Source of the DNA: Christiangramia sp.
GTDB lineage: Bacteria; Bacteroidota; Bacteroidia; Flavobacteriales; Flavobacteriaceae
Direction of reading: 5' to 3'
Assembly (NCBI RefSeq): GCF_029937855.1
Contig: NZ_JAPYPC010000011.1
Span: forward strand, 1 to 64,000
DNA length: 64,000 nucleotides
Positions within the stretch are counted from its first letter, which is position 1, and each line of letters opens with the position of its first letter. The notes below the pieces were generated by a model that saw only the letters and a program-made list of their open reading frames with translations, did not search any database and was not told the origin of the DNA. This document shows positions 1 through 10,295 of this stretch, in pieces. The translations under genes and the position numbers were made by a program.

Positions 1-203
1 CTTATTTCGGCACAGATATCTGTCCCATCAATTCCGTTCAATAATTTGTCCATTATTACCAAATCAAATTTTCCTTCCAGAAGATTTTCTACTGTCTCCC
101 TTGGGGCTCTTAATAAGAATACCTCATAACCATTCATTTCCAGTTGATCTTTGAGTATAAGGCCCAGGTGATTATCGTCCTCAACCAGTAAAATTTTATG
201 CAT
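1..203 (-). CDS. Response regulator, receiver domain (partial, runs off the left edge)
   Basis: The reverse strand from the ATG at 203 reads MHKILLVEDDNHLGLILKD, the beta1 strand and acidic pocket of a CheY-like receiver. Further on comes DLVIMDKLLNGIDG, which supplies the phospho-acceptor Asp. Only about 67 residues lie in the window, so the output domain is unknown. It is divergent from the large hybrid kinase at 452, with a 248-bp intergenic region between them, so the two may belong to one signalling cluster. That link is inferred from position only. Confidence 0.8.
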   Translation of the reverse strand, partial: MHKILLVEDDNHLGLILKDQLEMNGYEVFLLRAPRETVENLLEGKFDLVIMDKLLNGIDGTDICAEI

Positions 204-451
204 TATAATACTTATTTACGGAATTTATAAATTCTGCAGGCCTCATAATGTGATAATTGCTCGTGGAAAAATCACATCTTGTCCCTCTATATAATTCACC
301 AAAAATACCTTTAGAAAATTATTTTTCCCCAGATTTCACATAAATTTCACACAATTTTTAGATTTAAAAAGCTTTTACACTTGAAAAATTCATAATACAT
401 ATTCGATTTTTCATGATTATTTTCCCACGTATTTAAAATCTGCCATTTCCT

Positions 452-3400
452 ATGCCCAAAAAGACCACACCTACCAAAACAAAAAGTAAAATCTCAACCC
501 AAAAAACCACTCCTGTAAAACGTCGATTGGTTAAAAAATCTAAACGGGTAGCAGATAAAGATATGTTCAAGGATAATGATTATATGCATGAACAATTGGA
601 CAGGCTGATATTTGCATTGGAAGCATTTAGGGAAGGAGATATTTCCGTAAGGTTGTCAAAAGAACGAAACGATAAATTCGCTGATCTGTCTGAAGCTTAC
701 AATACCATGGTTGAAATGATTGGAGGTGTAAGTACGGAAGTATCACGTATTTCCCGTGTAGGGGGAATTGAAGGAAACTTGGATGCCAGGGCTGAATTCA
801 AAGCTTCCAGTGGGGTCTGGAAGGATATGATCGATAACATCAACATTCTTATTGAAGCTATAGCTAAACCCGTACTTGAAGTAAGCCGCATCCTTAATAG
901 TATAGCAGCGGGTAAACTGGAAGATAAATTTAGTCTTACAGTAACTGGTGACTTCCGGTCCATGGCCGATGTAATAAACCGAACCTTGGGTAGCCTGAAT
1001 ATTTTTGCAGAACAAGTAACACAGGTAGCCCGAGAGGTAGGAGTAGAAGGGAAATTGGGAGGACAGGCGAGCGTACCGAATGTTTCCGGAACCTGGAAAG
1101 ATCTTACCGATAATGTGAACCAGATGGCAAGTAACCTGACGGAGCAAGTGCGGGAAATAGCAGGTGTAACCACGGCGGTTGCTGATGGTGACCTCTCAAG
1201 AAAGATTACGGAAGAAGGAAAAGGTGGTGAAGTTCTTGGATTGTCTACGACCATTAACCGAATGGTGGATTCCCTGAATATTTTTGCTGCAGAGGTTACG
1301 AATGTGGCCCGGGAAGTGGGGGTTGAAGGAAAGTTGGGAGGACAGGCAGATGTGCCCGATGTTGCCGGAACCTGGAAAGATCTTACTGTTAACGTAAATA
1401 CCATGGCTTCCAATCTTACAGCCCAGGTACGGGAGATTGCAGGAGTGGCAACTTCAGTTGCAAATGGTGACCTTTCAAAGAAAATCTCTATTAATGTTAA
1501 GGGAGAGATTGCTGAATTAAAGGATACTATCAACCAGATGGTGGATTCCCTTAATATTTTCTCTGACGAGGTAACCCGCGTGGCGCGTGAAGTAGGTACT
1601 GAAGGAAAACTAGGGGGACAGGCAGAAGTTCCTGATGTGGCCGGGACCTGGAAAGATTTAACAGATAATGTAAATACCATGGCAAGCAACCTGACCAATC
1701 AAGTGCGGGAGATTGCATCTGTAACCACGGCGGTTGCCCAGGGAGACCTTACACAAAAAATTACGGAAAAAGGAAAAGGTGGAGAAGTATTAATTCTTTC
1801 GAATACCATTAACAGCATGGTTGATTCATTAACCCTGTTTGCCGCTGAGGTAACGCGGGTTGCTCGTGAAGTGGGTACCGAAGGAAAACTGGGAGGACAG
1901 GCAACTGTACCTAGTGCCGCCGGAACCTGGAAAGATCTTACCGATAATGTTAATATCATGGCCAGCAACCTGACTACCCAGGTGCGGGAAATAGCAAATG
2001 TAGCTACTGCGGTAGCCGATGGTGACCTTTCACAAAAAATTACTATTGATGTAAAAGGAGAGATTGCTGAACTTAAGGATACCATCAACCAGATGGTGGA
2101 CTCGCTAAACATTTTCTCTGATGAGGTAACCCGTGTTGCCCGGGAGGTGGGAACAGAAGGAATTCTTGGAGGTCAGGCTAAGGTTCCAGATGTGGCCGGA
2201 ACCTGGAAAGACCTTACCGATAATGTAAATTATATGGCCTCGAACCTTACCACTCAGGTACGGGAAATTGCGAATGTTGCAACCGCAGTAGCAAAAGGAG
2301 ATCTGGCACAAAAAATTGCCATTGAAGCCAAAGGTGAAATAGCAGAACTAAAGGAAACCATCAATACCATGGTGGATTCCCTGAATATATTTTCAGATGA
2401 GGTAACCCGTGTTGCCCGCGAAGTTGGAACTGAAGGTATACTTGGTGGTCAGGCGCAGGTTCCCAATGTAGGTGGAGCTTGGTGGGAATTAACCGAGAAT
2501 GTAAATACGATGGCATCAAACCTTACCACACAGGTAAGGGAAATTGCATCGGTGACAAAGGCTGTAGCAAACGGTGATTTATCTAAGAAAATTTCTGAAG
2601 AGGAAAAAGGAGGAGAAGTATTAGAACTCTCGACTATTATCAATACCATGGTGGACTCCCTGAACATACTTTCCAATGAGGTAACGCGTGTTGCCCGCGA
2701 GGTAGGTACTGAGAGGATGTTGGGAGGTCAGGCGGAAGTACCCAATGTTGCGGGTGCCTGGTTGGACCTTACCGGAAATGTAAATACGATGGCGAGTAAC
2801 CTTACCAGTCAGGTGAGGGAGATCGCTAACGTGGCGACTGCGGTAGCCAATGGGGATCTTTCACAAAAAATTTCTATTAATGTAAAAGGGGAGATTGCTG
2901 AATTAAAAGACACTATCAACCAGATGGTGGACTCGTTGAATGTCTTTGCCGCGGAGGTAACGCGTGTGGCCCGGGAAGTTGGAACTGAAGGTATGCTTGG
3001 AGGTCAGGCAAAAGTACCTAATGTCGCAGGTACCTGGAAGGGGCTTACGGATAATGTGAATACCATGGCAAGTAATTTGACCACCCAGGTACGGGAGATT
3101 GCCTCTGTAACCACAGCGGTTGCACATGGGGATCTTTCACAGAAAATTTCAGAACAAGGAAAAGGAGGCGAGGTATTAGAACTTTCTACTACGATCAACA
3201 TCATGGTAGATGCCCTTAATATATTTGCAGATGAGGTAACCAATGTTGCCCGGGAAGTAGGTACGGAAGGTATTCTAGGCGGTCAGGCCGAGGTACCTAA
3301 TGTGGCAGGATCCTGGAAAGATCTTACTGATAATGTGAACCAGATGGCAAGTAATCTTACCTCCCAGGTACGGGATATCGCCGGGGTATCTACTGCCCTA

Positions 3401-6391
3401 GCCAGAGGTGATTTCTCCAGGAAAATTGATGTGGAAGTAAAGGGTGAAGTTCAGGAGTTAAAAAATAACATCAACGCGATGGTAGACAGTTTCACGACCA
3501 TTGTAAAGGCAGCCAATACTATAGCAGAAGGGAACTTTGCCATTGAAATGCCACTTCGTAGTGAAGCCGATCAGTTGGGAATTGCTCTGAACTCCATGAC
3601 TGAAAACTTGAAACGTATCTCAGAAGAAAATGAGAATGAAGCATGGATTAAAACCGGACAAGCTGGGCTTAACGATAGAATGCGTGGCGAACAAGACCTC
3701 CTGACGTTGTCCAAGAATATTATTTCCTATTTAACTAAATACCTCGATGGCCAGGTAGGAGTAATTTATTTGGCGGAAGGGAATAAGGATAAGAAACAAT
3801 TAAGAATGACCGGTTCTTATGCGTTTACCCATCGAAAATCCCTTAAAACCACTTTTGATTTTGGAGAAGGTCTTGTAGGTCAGGCTGCTACGGAGAAAGA
3901 AGCCATAGTCCTTTCAGGAATACCCGGAGATTACATAAGTGTATCATCTGGCCTGGGAAAAACCGAACCCAGACACATTTTGGTTCAGCCGTTCATTATA
4001 GATGGTGAGGTAAAGGGGGTGATAGAAATAGGATCTTTCAAGTCATTCAATGATAATCAATTGGAATTGGTACGGTCGGTAGGAGAAAACATTGCTATTA
4101 CTACTAACTCTGCTCTCGATAGGGAAAAGATGAAAGACTTACTGGAAGAGTCGCAGCGTCAATCAGAAGAGTTGCTGCAACAACAGGAAAAACTAAAGAT
4201 TCAGAGTAAGGAATTACAGATGGCCAATGAAGACCTTGAATCAAAAACTACAGATTTGGAGATGCAGAAAGAAGATCTTCAATCCAGTAGGGTTGAGGTA
4301 GAACGTAAAGCAAAGGAATTGGAGCTAGCCAGTAAATATAAATCAGAATTCCTGGCCAATATGTCTCATGAATTGAGAACACCACTTAATAGTCTTCTGA
4401 TCCTTTCCAAAGACCTTAGTGATAATAGAAAAGGCAATTTGTTTAAAGATCAGCAAAAGTCGGCAAGCATTATTTATGAAGGAGGTTTAAACCTGCTAAA
4501 TCTTATTAATGATATTCTGGACCTTTCTAAAGTAGAAGCGGGAAAACTACAGATTCATCCGGAAGAAATTCGAATAGATAACCTTGTAAATAACCTTCAG
4601 GACCAGTTTGAACCCCTGGCCAAATCGAAAAAGCTAAAATTTACAATTCAATCTAAACCAAATGCGCCTGAAAGAATAATTACCGATGGGCAGCGGCTGG
4701 AACAAATCATAAAGAATCTTATTTCAAATGCAATTAAATTTACCGAAAAAGGTTCGGTGGAGGTTTCTATTTGCAAACCGGATGAAGGGGTTGATTTTCG
4801 TGAAATTACCATTTCCAAATCTGAAGTATTGGAAGTTTCAGTAAAAGATTCCGGAATTGGAATTCCAGAGGCAAAGCGAATGATGATATTTGAAGCTTTC
4901 CAGCAGGCAGAGGGAGGTACCAGTCGTCAATATGGGGGCACAGGACTTGGATTAACCATTTCAAGAGAATTGTCAAGATTACTAGGTGGGGAAATACATA
5001 TAGAGAGTAAAGAAGGAAAGGGCAGCATTTTTAAGGTGTATGTTCCTATAGACCTTCCAAGCGCACCTATAAAAGAAATGGATGATGCCATTTCCTCTTA
5101 TAGACATTCAAACCAAAATAATTCGCCAAATAAAGCGATGGAGTTGGTAGAAAATAAATCTACAGGTTCACAGGAACTAAATAATATTTCTGATGATAGG
5201 GATAATTTAAAAGCTTCCGAATACTCATTATTGATAATTGATGAAGACCAATACCTGGCGCAGACAATAAAGAAACTAGGCAAGAAATACGGTTTTAAAC
5301 TTCTTTTTGCAAAGGACGGGAAAGAAGGAATGAAAATGGCTGCTCAATACCAACCCAAGGGTATACTCTTAAACAATCAATTACCTGATATGAAAGGGCT
5401 GATCCTTCTGGATCATTTAAAATTCAATTTACAAACCAGGCACATACCGGTATATTGTACGGGAGATGAAGATAGACGTAGGGAGGCGTTAAGTAAAGGT
5501 GCAATGGGCTTTAGTGTAAAACCTTTAACCTCCAATGTTCTTGAGCATGCTATAAAAAAAATAAAGAAATTAGATAGCTCGCCTCTTAGAGAACTTCTAA
5601 TAATTGAAGATGATGAAGTAACTTTAAAAGCAATAAAAAGTATCCTCAAGAATAAAGAATTAAAAATTTCTACGGCAAGCACGGGAAAGGATGGATTAGA
5701 AGAACTAAAATCCAAAAGATTTGATTGTATTATTCTTGATCTTAAACTACCAGATATTACCGGGTTTGAGGTGCTGAAACAGTTACAATCAAGTCCAAAA
5801 GAAGGTAATACTCCAGTAGTTGTGTATACCGGAAAGGAACTCACAACAACAGAAGTGAGAGAACTGAAAAAGTTTACAGATAGTATTTTAATTAAAGGAG
5901 CTTCTTCTCCTGAATTACTTCTGGATGAGGTTTCTTTATTTATACATTTTAACGAAAATAATTTCTCGACCAGGCAGAAAAAGATAATGCATGACTTGCA
6001 TGATCCGAAACATGTTTTAAAAGGCAGAAAGGTATTGGTAGTAGACGATGATGAACGTAATTCCTATGCCCTTTCCAAAGCCTTAACTGATTCGGGTATG
6101 AAGGTAGTATTGGCAGAAAACGGAAAAATGGCGATTGAGAAATTAGAAAAGGAAAAAGGAATAGATATTGTCTTGATGGATGTAATGATGCCAGTCATGG
6201 ATGGATACGAAGCCACAAAAAAAATCAGGGAAGATGCAGCCTATAATAATTTACCGATAATTTCATTAACCGCAAAAGCAATGCCTGAAGATAAAGCCAA
6301 AAGTCTTGAGGCTGGTGCCAATGATTACCTTACCAAACCGGTCAAAATAGACAAATTATTAAACATCGTTCGGTTATGGCTAAAGCAGTAA
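452..6391 (+). CDS. Giant soluble hybrid histidine kinase: ten HAMP-type units, GAF, HisKA-HATPase, three receivers
   Basis: A 1979-residue sensor kinase. The Lys-rich N-terminus has no signal peptide or membrane segment, so it is probably cytoplasmic. Residues about 52-1056 hold HAMP-like units of 92-93 residues, recognisable by NVNxMASNLTxQVREIA and GDLSxKI. A GAF domain (about 1065-1225) and a coiled coil (about 1225-1295) follow. HisKA contains SHELRTPLN with phospho-accepting His1306. The HATPase (about 1405-1535) shows the N box NLISNAIKF and a GTGLGL box. Three receivers end the protein (about 1592-1709, 1714-1832, 1860-1979). Receivers 2 and 3 keep the Asp (ILDLKLP, LMDVMMP); receiver 1 has Asn1641 where the Asp should be. 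The HAMP array recalls fungal group III (Nik1) osmosensing kinases, but the stimulus here is unknown. The ATG at 452 is the first possible start. Confidence 0.93.
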   Translation: MPKKTTPTKTKSKISTQKTTPVKRRLVKKSKRVADKDMFKDNDYMHEQLDRLIFALEAFREGDISVRLSKERNDKFADLSEAYNTMVEMIGGVSTEVSRISRVGGIEGNLDARAEFKASSGVWKDMIDNINILIEAIAKPVLEVSRILNSIAAGKLEDKFSLTVTGDFRSMADVINRTLGSLNIFAEQVTQVAREVGVEGKLGGQASVPNVSGTWKDLTDNVNQMASNLTEQVREIAGVTTAVADGDLSRKITEEGKGGEVLGLSTTINRMVDSLNIFAAEVTNVAREVGVEGKLGGQADVPDVAGTWKDLTVNVNTMASNLTAQVREIAGVATSVANGDLSKKISINVKGEIAELKDTINQMVDSLNIFSDEVTRVAREVGTEGKLGGQAEVPDVAGTWKDLTDNVNTMASNLTNQVREIASVTTAVAQGDLTQKITEKGKGGEVLILSNTINSMVDSLTLFAAEVTRVAREVGTEGKLGGQATVPSAAGTWKDLTDNVNIMASNLTTQVREIANVATAVADGDLSQKITIDVKGEIAELKDTINQMVDSLNIFSDEVTRVAREVGTEGILGGQAKVPDVAGTWKDLTDNVNYMASNLTTQVREIANVATAVAKGDLAQKIAIEAKGEIAELKETINTMVDSLNIFSDEVTRVAREVGTEGILGGQAQVPNVGGAWWELTENVNTMASNLTTQVREIASVTKAVANGDLSKKISEEEKGGEVLELSTIINTMVDSLNILSNEVTRVAREVGTERMLGGQAEVPNVAGAWLDLTGNVNTMASNLTSQVREIANVATAVANGDLSQKISINVKGEIAELKDTINQMVDSLNVFAAEVTRVAREVGTEGMLGGQAKVPNVAGTWKGLTDNVNTMASNLTTQVREIASVTTAVAHGDLSQKISEQGKGGEVLELSTTINIMVDALNIFADEVTNVAREVGTEGILGGQAEVPNVAGSWKDLTDNVNQMASNLTSQVRDIAGVSTALARGDFSRKIDVEVKGEVQELKNNINAMVDSFTTIVKAANTIAEGNFAIEMPLRSEADQLGIALNSMTENLKRISEENENEAWIKTGQAGLNDRMRGEQDLLTLSKNIISYLTKYLDGQVGVIYLAEGNKDKKQLRMTGSYAFTHRKSLKTTFDFGEGLVGQAATEKEAIVLSGIPGDYISVSSGLGKTEPRHILVQPFIIDGEVKGVIEIGSFKSFNDNQLELVRSVGENIAITTNSALDREKMKDLLEESQRQSEELLQQQEKLKIQSKELQMANEDLESKTTDLEMQKEDLQSSRVEVERKAKELELASKYKSEFLANMSHELRTPLNSLLILSKDLSDNRKGNLFKDQQKSASIIYEGGLNLLNLINDILDLSKVEAGKLQIHPEEIRIDNLVNNLQDQFEPLAKSKKLKFTIQSKPNAPERIITDGQRLEQIIKNLISNAIKFTEKGSVEVSICKPDEGVDFREITISKSEVLEVSVKDSGIGIPEAKRMMIFEAFQQAEGGTSRQYGGTGLGLTISRELSRLLGGEIHIESKEGKGSIFKVYVPIDLPSAPIKEMDDAISSYRHSNQNNSPNKAMELVENKSTGSQELNNISDDRDNLKASEYSLLIIDEDQYLAQTIKKLGKKYGFKLLFAKDGKEGMKMAAQYQPKGILLNNQLPDMKGLILLDHLKFNLQTRHIPVYCTGDEDRRREALSKGAMGFSVKPLTSNVLEHAIKKIKKLDSSPLRELLIIEDDEVTLKAIKSILKNKELKISTASTGKDGLEELKSKRFDCIILDLKLPDITGFEVLKQLQSSPKEGNTPVVVYTGKELTTTEVRELKKFTDSILIKGASSPELLLDEVSLFIHFNENNFSTRQKKIMHDLHDPKHVLKGRKVLVVDDDERNSYALSKALTDSGMKVVLAENGKMAIEKLEKEKGIDIVLMDVMMPVMDGYEATKKIREDAAYNNLPIISLTAKAMPEDKAKSLEAGANDYLTKPVKIDKLLNIVRLWLKQ
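818..3610 (+). repeat. Ten in-frame tandem repeats of 276-279 bp encoding HAMP-type units
   Basis: Each unit starts near WKDLTDNVN and ends near GGQAxVPxVAGT. Units are highly similar in protein and DNA, which also explains the long antisense ORFs called over this stretch. Two sub-types are visible: one with KGGEVLxLS (units 2, 4, 7, 9) and one with VKGEIAELK or close variants (units 3, 5, 6, 8, 10). They alternate except for the 5-6 pair. Unit 1 is the most divergent. Confidence 0.9.
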
Positions 6392-6538
6392 TAAGGGGAA
6401 AGAGATTTTTCAATAGCTCTGCTAAAACTTGAATATAATAAAAAACTTTTTCTCATTAAATTTTTTGCTATCTGCTGATAAATATTTCAGAATAAGCTAT
6501 TTGGTATAATTATTATGCGTACATAATAAAAATTTAGT

Positions 6539-6628
6539 ATGGAAGATTGTTTTATAATGATAGGAATCATAATGGCGGGAATTGGATTATTAACAATTTT
6601 TATCCTAAATAAAAAAATTGGTGATTAA
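6539..6628 (+). CDS. Possible 29-residue single-span membrane peptide
   Basis: The ATG at 6539 opens MEDCFIMIGIIMAGIGLLTI followed by a short basic tail and a TAA stop. The peptide is one hydrophobic helix with a KK anchor. It lies in the 287-bp gap between the hybrid kinase and the XRE regulator and is too short for the ORF track. No family is recognised. The support is only an open frame and a membrane-like composition, so it could be chance. Confidence 0.25.
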   Translation: MEDCFIMIGIIMAGIGLLTIFILNKKIGD

Positions 6629-6678
6629 AAATTATTAAAATTTTTTATGAATAGTTACCATTTCGCTAGTTATTGAAA

Positions 6679-6945
6679 TTATTTAAAGATAAGATGGTGA
6701 TAATCGAGGTTGATTTTTATGTAAACTGGAATGGTCTTACCAATTAAAATAAAATCCGTGGTAGTGTGGTAAATTTTACTAAGGCGTATAACGTGATTAA
6801 CACTTATCCCATTTTGGCCCCCTTCAATTAAGCTATATGCCGCTTGTGAAATAAATAGCTTTTCCGCCACATTTTTTTGAGTCCAATTTTTAGACTGCCT
6901 AAGCTTTCTAATCCTTTTGGCTATTGGTGAGGTGGAAATTTTCAT
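6679..6945 (-). CDS. XRE/Cro-type helix-turn-helix regulator
   Basis: An 88-residue protein that is nearly all HTH_3 domain. IAKRIRKLRQSKNWTQKNVAEKL forms helices 1-2, SQAAYSLIEGGQNGISV the recognition helix and following turn, and LSKIYHTTTDFIL the last helix. It should be a cytoplasmic DNA-binding repressor or regulator. The C-terminal 20 residues carry no known domain. The gene stands alone, convergent with the upstream kinase gene, and its target cannot be told from the sequence. Confidence 0.8.
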   Translation of the reverse strand: MKISTSPIAKRIRKLRQSKNWTQKNVAEKLFISQAAYSLIEGGQNGISVNHVIRLSKIYHTTTDFILIGKTIPVYIKINLDYHHLIFK

Positions 6946-7202
6946 CTAGTCTTTTATTTGATGGCAGGCCGATCTGTCAAAGTACTAATAATTTATATCA
7001 ACCACAATAAATATTTAATTGAATAGTAAAAAAAATGATGATTTGTGATAAGTTCCAATTGTGGTTGGACTTTATATGCTCTACGCTTAAATATGGAGAA
7101 AGTTAAAATTAAACGGAAAGCCAGAGGAGTAATGGTCTGTTCCGGGATTTTAATAAAGTAGCTCAAAGTTTAAATTACACACTTAATTATTCTACCAAAA
7201 CC

Positions 7203-7214
7203 TGATTATCGTCA
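7203..7214 (+). promoter_or_regulatory. FNR-type palindrome TGAT-TATC-GTCA upstream of hemN
   Basis: A perfect TGA-N6-TCA dyad. Its centre (7208.5) lies 29.5 bp before a TAnnTTTG-type -7 box, TACTTTTG at 7238-7245. That puts the site about 41.5 bp upstream of the expected transcription start, the class II FNR/CRP geometry. It is one of six sites with the same layout in this window. Confidence 0.65.
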
Positions 7215-7237
7215 TGTTTCTTTTCGGCTACTGAAAT

Positions 7238-7245
7238 TACTTTTG
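7238..7245 (+). promoter_or_regulatory. Bacteroidetes -7 box (TAnnTTTG) for hemN
   Basis: TACTTTTG matches the sigma-ABfr -7 consensus exactly. It overlaps the TTG codon at 7243 that the ORF track uses as the hemN start, so that codon is unlikely to be in the transcript. The GTG at 7267 then becomes the better start. Confidence 0.55.
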
Positions 7246-7266
7246 AAATTGCTAAAACCTAAGAAA

Positions 7267-8631
7267 GTGAATTTAAAATTAATTGGTAAATATAATGTCC
7301 CGGGACCTCGCTATACAAGTTATCCCACCGTGCCTTATTGGGACGATGAACTATTTACACTAAAAGAATGGAAGGCTTCGATCCAGAGAAGCTTTGACGA
7401 GAGCAATTTTTCAGAAGGCATAAGTCTTTACATTCATCTTCCTTTCTGCGAAAGCCTGTGTACTTTTTGCGGCTGTAATAAAAGAATAACAAAAAACCAC
7501 CATGTAGAGGTTCCATACATCCAGTCCGTTTTAAAGGAATGGAAGATGTACTGGGATCTTTTTGAAGAAAAACCGGTGATCAAGGAATTACATCTTGGCG
7601 GGGGTACACCCACCTTTTTTTCAGCAGAAAACCTTCAATTATTGCTGGATGGAATTTTTAGTTTAGCCCGTAAACACCCCGATGCTGAATTTAGTTTTGA
7701 AGGGCATCCTAATAACACTAAAAAAGATCATCTACAAGCACTTGCTAAATTAGGTTTCAACAGGCTTAGTTATGGAGTGCAGGATTATAATCCAGTAGTG
7801 CAGAAGGCCATTCACCGTATTCAGCCTTTCAAAAACGTGAAAAAAGCAACTATAGAAGCAAGGGAAGCAGGTTTTACTTCAGTGGGGCATGATATTATTT
7901 TTGGGTTGCCGTTTCAAAAGAAGGAACATATCATCCATACCATTGAGCGAACCAGGGAATTAATGCCAGACAGGATCGCTTTTTATAGCTATGCACATGT
8001 TCCATGGATTAAAGGCAATGGCCAGCGCGGATTCAAAGAAAGCGACACTCCTTCAGCTTCCGAAAAACGTGAGCAATACGAAATAGGAAAAAAAATGCTC
8101 CTTGAAGCCGGATATGAAGAAATAGGAATGGATCATTTCGCACTGAAAACCGATAGTCTTTACCAGGCCGTGGAAAATAAAAGCCTGCACCGTAATTTTA
8201 TGGGATATACGGCCTCCAAAACACTGTCGATGATTGGCCTGGGTGTTTCAGCTATAAGTGACAGCTGGTATGGTTTTGCTCAAAATGTAAAGGGCGTGGA
8301 GGAATATCAGCACCTGGTTCAGAATAATATTTTACCTGTTTATCGCGGCCATATTTTAACTGAAGAAGATCTTATCATTAGAAAGCATATTCTCAATCTA
8401 ATGTGCAAACTGAAAACTTTTTGGTATACCCGTAATCAGTTTTTTAGGGAACTTCCTGAAGTGCTGGTCAAACTCAGGGAAATGCAGCAGGACGGACTTG
8501 TGGAAATTGATAGCAATTACCTTAAAATCACCGAAAAAGGCAGGCCATTCGTAAGAAATGTGGCCATGGCTTTTGATTTACGTCTGCAAAGAAAAAAACC
8601 CGAAGCCAGATTATTTTCTATGACTGTTTAA
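7267..8631 (+). CDS. hemN: Oxygen-independent coproporphyrinogen III oxidase
   Basis: A radical-SAM enzyme that decarboxylates coproporphyrinogen III to protoporphyrinogen IX without oxygen, supplying heme under low oxygen. The 4Fe-4S/SAM motif is FCESLCTFCGC (CX3CX2CXC). The family N-terminal motif KYNVPGPRYTSYPTVPYW and the glycine-rich HLGGGTPTF are present. The ORF track starts at TTG 7243, which lies inside the promoter box. I prefer the GTG at 7267, giving MNLKLIGKYNVPG and 454 residues, close to the usual length. It carries an FNR-type site and belongs to the microaerobic island; the heme could serve the cbb3 oxidase downstream. The function is secure; the start is inferred. Confidence 0.95.
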   Translation: MNLKLIGKYNVPGPRYTSYPTVPYWDDELFTLKEWKASIQRSFDESNFSEGISLYIHLPFCESLCTFCGCNKRITKNHHVEVPYIQSVLKEWKMYWDLFEEKPVIKELHLGGGTPTFFSAENLQLLLDGIFSLARKHPDAEFSFEGHPNNTKKDHLQALAKLGFNRLSYGVQDYNPVVQKAIHRIQPFKNVKKATIEAREAGFTSVGHDIIFGLPFQKKEHIIHTIERTRELMPDRIAFYSYAHVPWIKGNGQRGFKESDTPSASEKREQYEIGKKMLLEAGYEEIGMDHFALKTDSLYQAVENKSLHRNFMGYTASKTLSMIGLGVSAISDSWYGFAQNVKGVEEYQHLVQNNILPVYRGHILTEEDLIIRKHILNLMCKLKTFWYTRNQFFRELPEVLVKLREMQQDGLVEIDSNYLKITEKGRPFVRNVAMAFDLRLQRKKPEARLFSMTV

Positions 8632-8717
8632 AGTTTATGGCTTAAAATGTTTTCAGGTATAACTAGTTGATTTTAAGCGAATTTTTAGCGGTTTTTTAAG
8701 ATGTTTCCATTATTAAA

Positions 8718-8960
8718 ATGGATATCTTAAAATTAAAAATGAAAAGTTCGGCTATTTTATTCCTCATATTAACCACCTGCGTTTTGGTTCTTGTTACCAT
8801 TTTTTCTGCACTGAATTTCCCGTTTCCTTTGATCTTTTATATGGTTTGTGCGGGGCAGTTGTTGTTGATCTGGACTGTTTATAAAGTGCTTACTGAAAAA
8901 TATACCACAGAAAAAACATTTGAAGATTATTATGAAGATCATCCTATAGACAGGGAATAG
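8718..8960 (+). CDS. Small two-helix membrane protein, unknown function
   Basis: An 80-residue protein with two hydrophobic helices (SSAILFLILTTCVLVLVTIF and FPLIFYMVCAGQLLLIW) and an acidic cytoplasm-like tail rich in E, D and Y. No family is recognised. It sits between hemN and the PAS kinase, all on the same strand with short gaps (86 and 72 bp), so it may be a membrane partner of either. No FNR-type palindrome is visible directly upstream. Confidence 0.7.
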   Translation: MDILKLKMKSSAILFLILTTCVLVLVTIFSALNFPFPLIFYMVCAGQLLLIWTVYKVLTEKYTTEKTFEDYYEDHPIDRE

Positions 8961-9032
8961 AAAATTAGAATGTCATAAATTTGAATGGAATGGTTTTAAT
9001 TTTCAATTTTGTACTTTCTTAATTAGCTCATA

Positions 9033-10283
9033 TTGCAGGAAAAATTCAAGAATAATCGTGATATTTTCAATTTGCTCTTCCAGGCCGCTTCGGAAGGGAT
9101 CATTGTGGTGAATTCAAAACAAATAGTCGTTGCCTCGAATCTGGCTGCCGAAGAAATGTTTGGATATGAAGAGGGGGAACTCATAGATCGGCATCTGGAC
9201 GTGCTTATCCCTAAAGAATATCACCACAGTCACCATCGTCATTTCAATAATTTTATAGATAAATCGGAAAAAAGGCAGATGGGCCATGGTAGGGACCTGC
9301 ACGGCGTAAAAAAAGACGGTACCCTTTTTCCCGTTGAAGCCGGATTGAATCCTTTTAAAATGGAGGGGGAAGAATATGTCATGTCCCTGGTGATAGACAT
9401 TAGCGTGAGAAAAGAAACCCAGCGGCAAATACAGGAACTAAATGCTCAGCTTGAAAACAAGATCAAGGTAAGGACCAGCGAATTGAGTGAAAGTGTAAAG
9501 AAACTTCAAAAGGTAAATGTAGATCTCGAAGAGGAAATAGCTCGGAGAAAAGAAGCCGAAAAAAAGATCAAGGATGCGCTGCAAAAGGAAAAGGAATTGA
9601 ATGAACTAAAAACAAAATTTCTTTCGCTGGTTTCTCATGAATTCAAAACTCCCTTAAGTGGTATTTTAACCTCTGCAATGCTCACTGAAAAATATACCAA
9701 AGAAGAGCAGCAGCAAAAAAGGGAGAAGCACCTCGTGACCATCAGGAATAAGGTGCATTACCTCAATAATATCCTTAACGATTTTCTTTCTATCGAAAGA
9801 CTGGACACAGGAAAAGGCCAGTACAAATATACCAGTTTCAGTCTCAAGCGGCTTATCAATGAAGTGATCTACAACGCCAATATCACTTTGAAAGATGGCC
9901 AGGAAATTATTTATCCCAGGGACATTGAAGATATTACGCTATTTCAGGATGAAAAGATACTGGAGCTTATCCTGTCCAATCTCTTGGGAAATGCGGTAAA
10001 ATATTCTCCGGAAAATACCACTATCAAACTGGTGATAGCTTTCAGGGAAAAGAATATAATTTTTACTATTGAAGATCAGGGTCGGGGAATACCGGAAAAA
10101 GATCAGAAACATATTTTTGAACGTTATTTCAGGGCAGAAAACGCACTTCTTGATCAGGGAACTGGTATTGGACTTAATATTGCGAAGGCCCACCTTGAAA
10201 ATCTTGGTGGAAACATCAGTTTTGAAAGTGAAGAAGAAAAAGGAACCAAATTTAGAGTGGAACTGCCGGTTAATCAATCCTGA
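9033..10283 (+). CDS. PAS-domain sensor histidine kinase (FixL-like layout)
   Basis: A 416-residue soluble kinase. It has a PAS domain (about 9-125), a coiled linker, HisKA with SHEFKTPLSG (His202) and a HATPase with NLLGNAVKYS and GTGIGLN. There are no membrane segments. The PAS segment resembles FixL: LIPKEYHHSHHRHF puts His67 where FixL has its heme-binding His, and GRDLHGVKKDG matches the following strand. This His is also common in non-heme PAS domains, so heme binding is only possible. The start is TTG; the next ATG would cut into the PAS core. The receiver-CRP gene follows after 12 bp, so they form a likely cognate pair. Confidence 0.92.
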   Translation: MQEKFKNNRDIFNLLFQAASEGIIVVNSKQIVVASNLAAEEMFGYEEGELIDRHLDVLIPKEYHHSHHRHFNNFIDKSEKRQMGHGRDLHGVKKDGTLFPVEAGLNPFKMEGEEYVMSLVIDISVRKETQRQIQELNAQLENKIKVRTSELSESVKKLQKVNVDLEEEIARRKEAEKKIKDALQKEKELNELKTKFLSLVSHEFKTPLSGILTSAMLTEKYTKEEQQQKREKHLVTIRNKVHYLNNILNDFLSIERLDTGKGQYKYTSFSLKRLINEVIYNANITLKDGQEIIYPRDIEDITLFQDEKILELILSNLLGNAVKYSPENTTIKLVIAFREKNIIFTIEDQGRGIPEKDQKHIFERYFRAENALLDQGTGIGLNIAKAHLENLGGNISFESEEEKGTKFRVELPVNQS

Positions 10284-10295
10284 TAAATTGAAATT

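Noticed and set aside
697-1698. 333-residue antisense ORF under the kinase gene
   Set aside because: It is a shadow of the HAMP repeats; the sense frame has clear domains and the antisense frame repeats with them.
818-3610. Regular DNA repeats that could be taken for a CRISPR array
   Set aside because: Units are 276-279 bp, in-frame and coding, with no spacers. No CRISPR array or cas gene was seen anywhere in the window.
7093-7161. 22-codon ORF upstream of hemN
   Set aside because: Too short, no recognisable features, and not preceded by a clear promoter.
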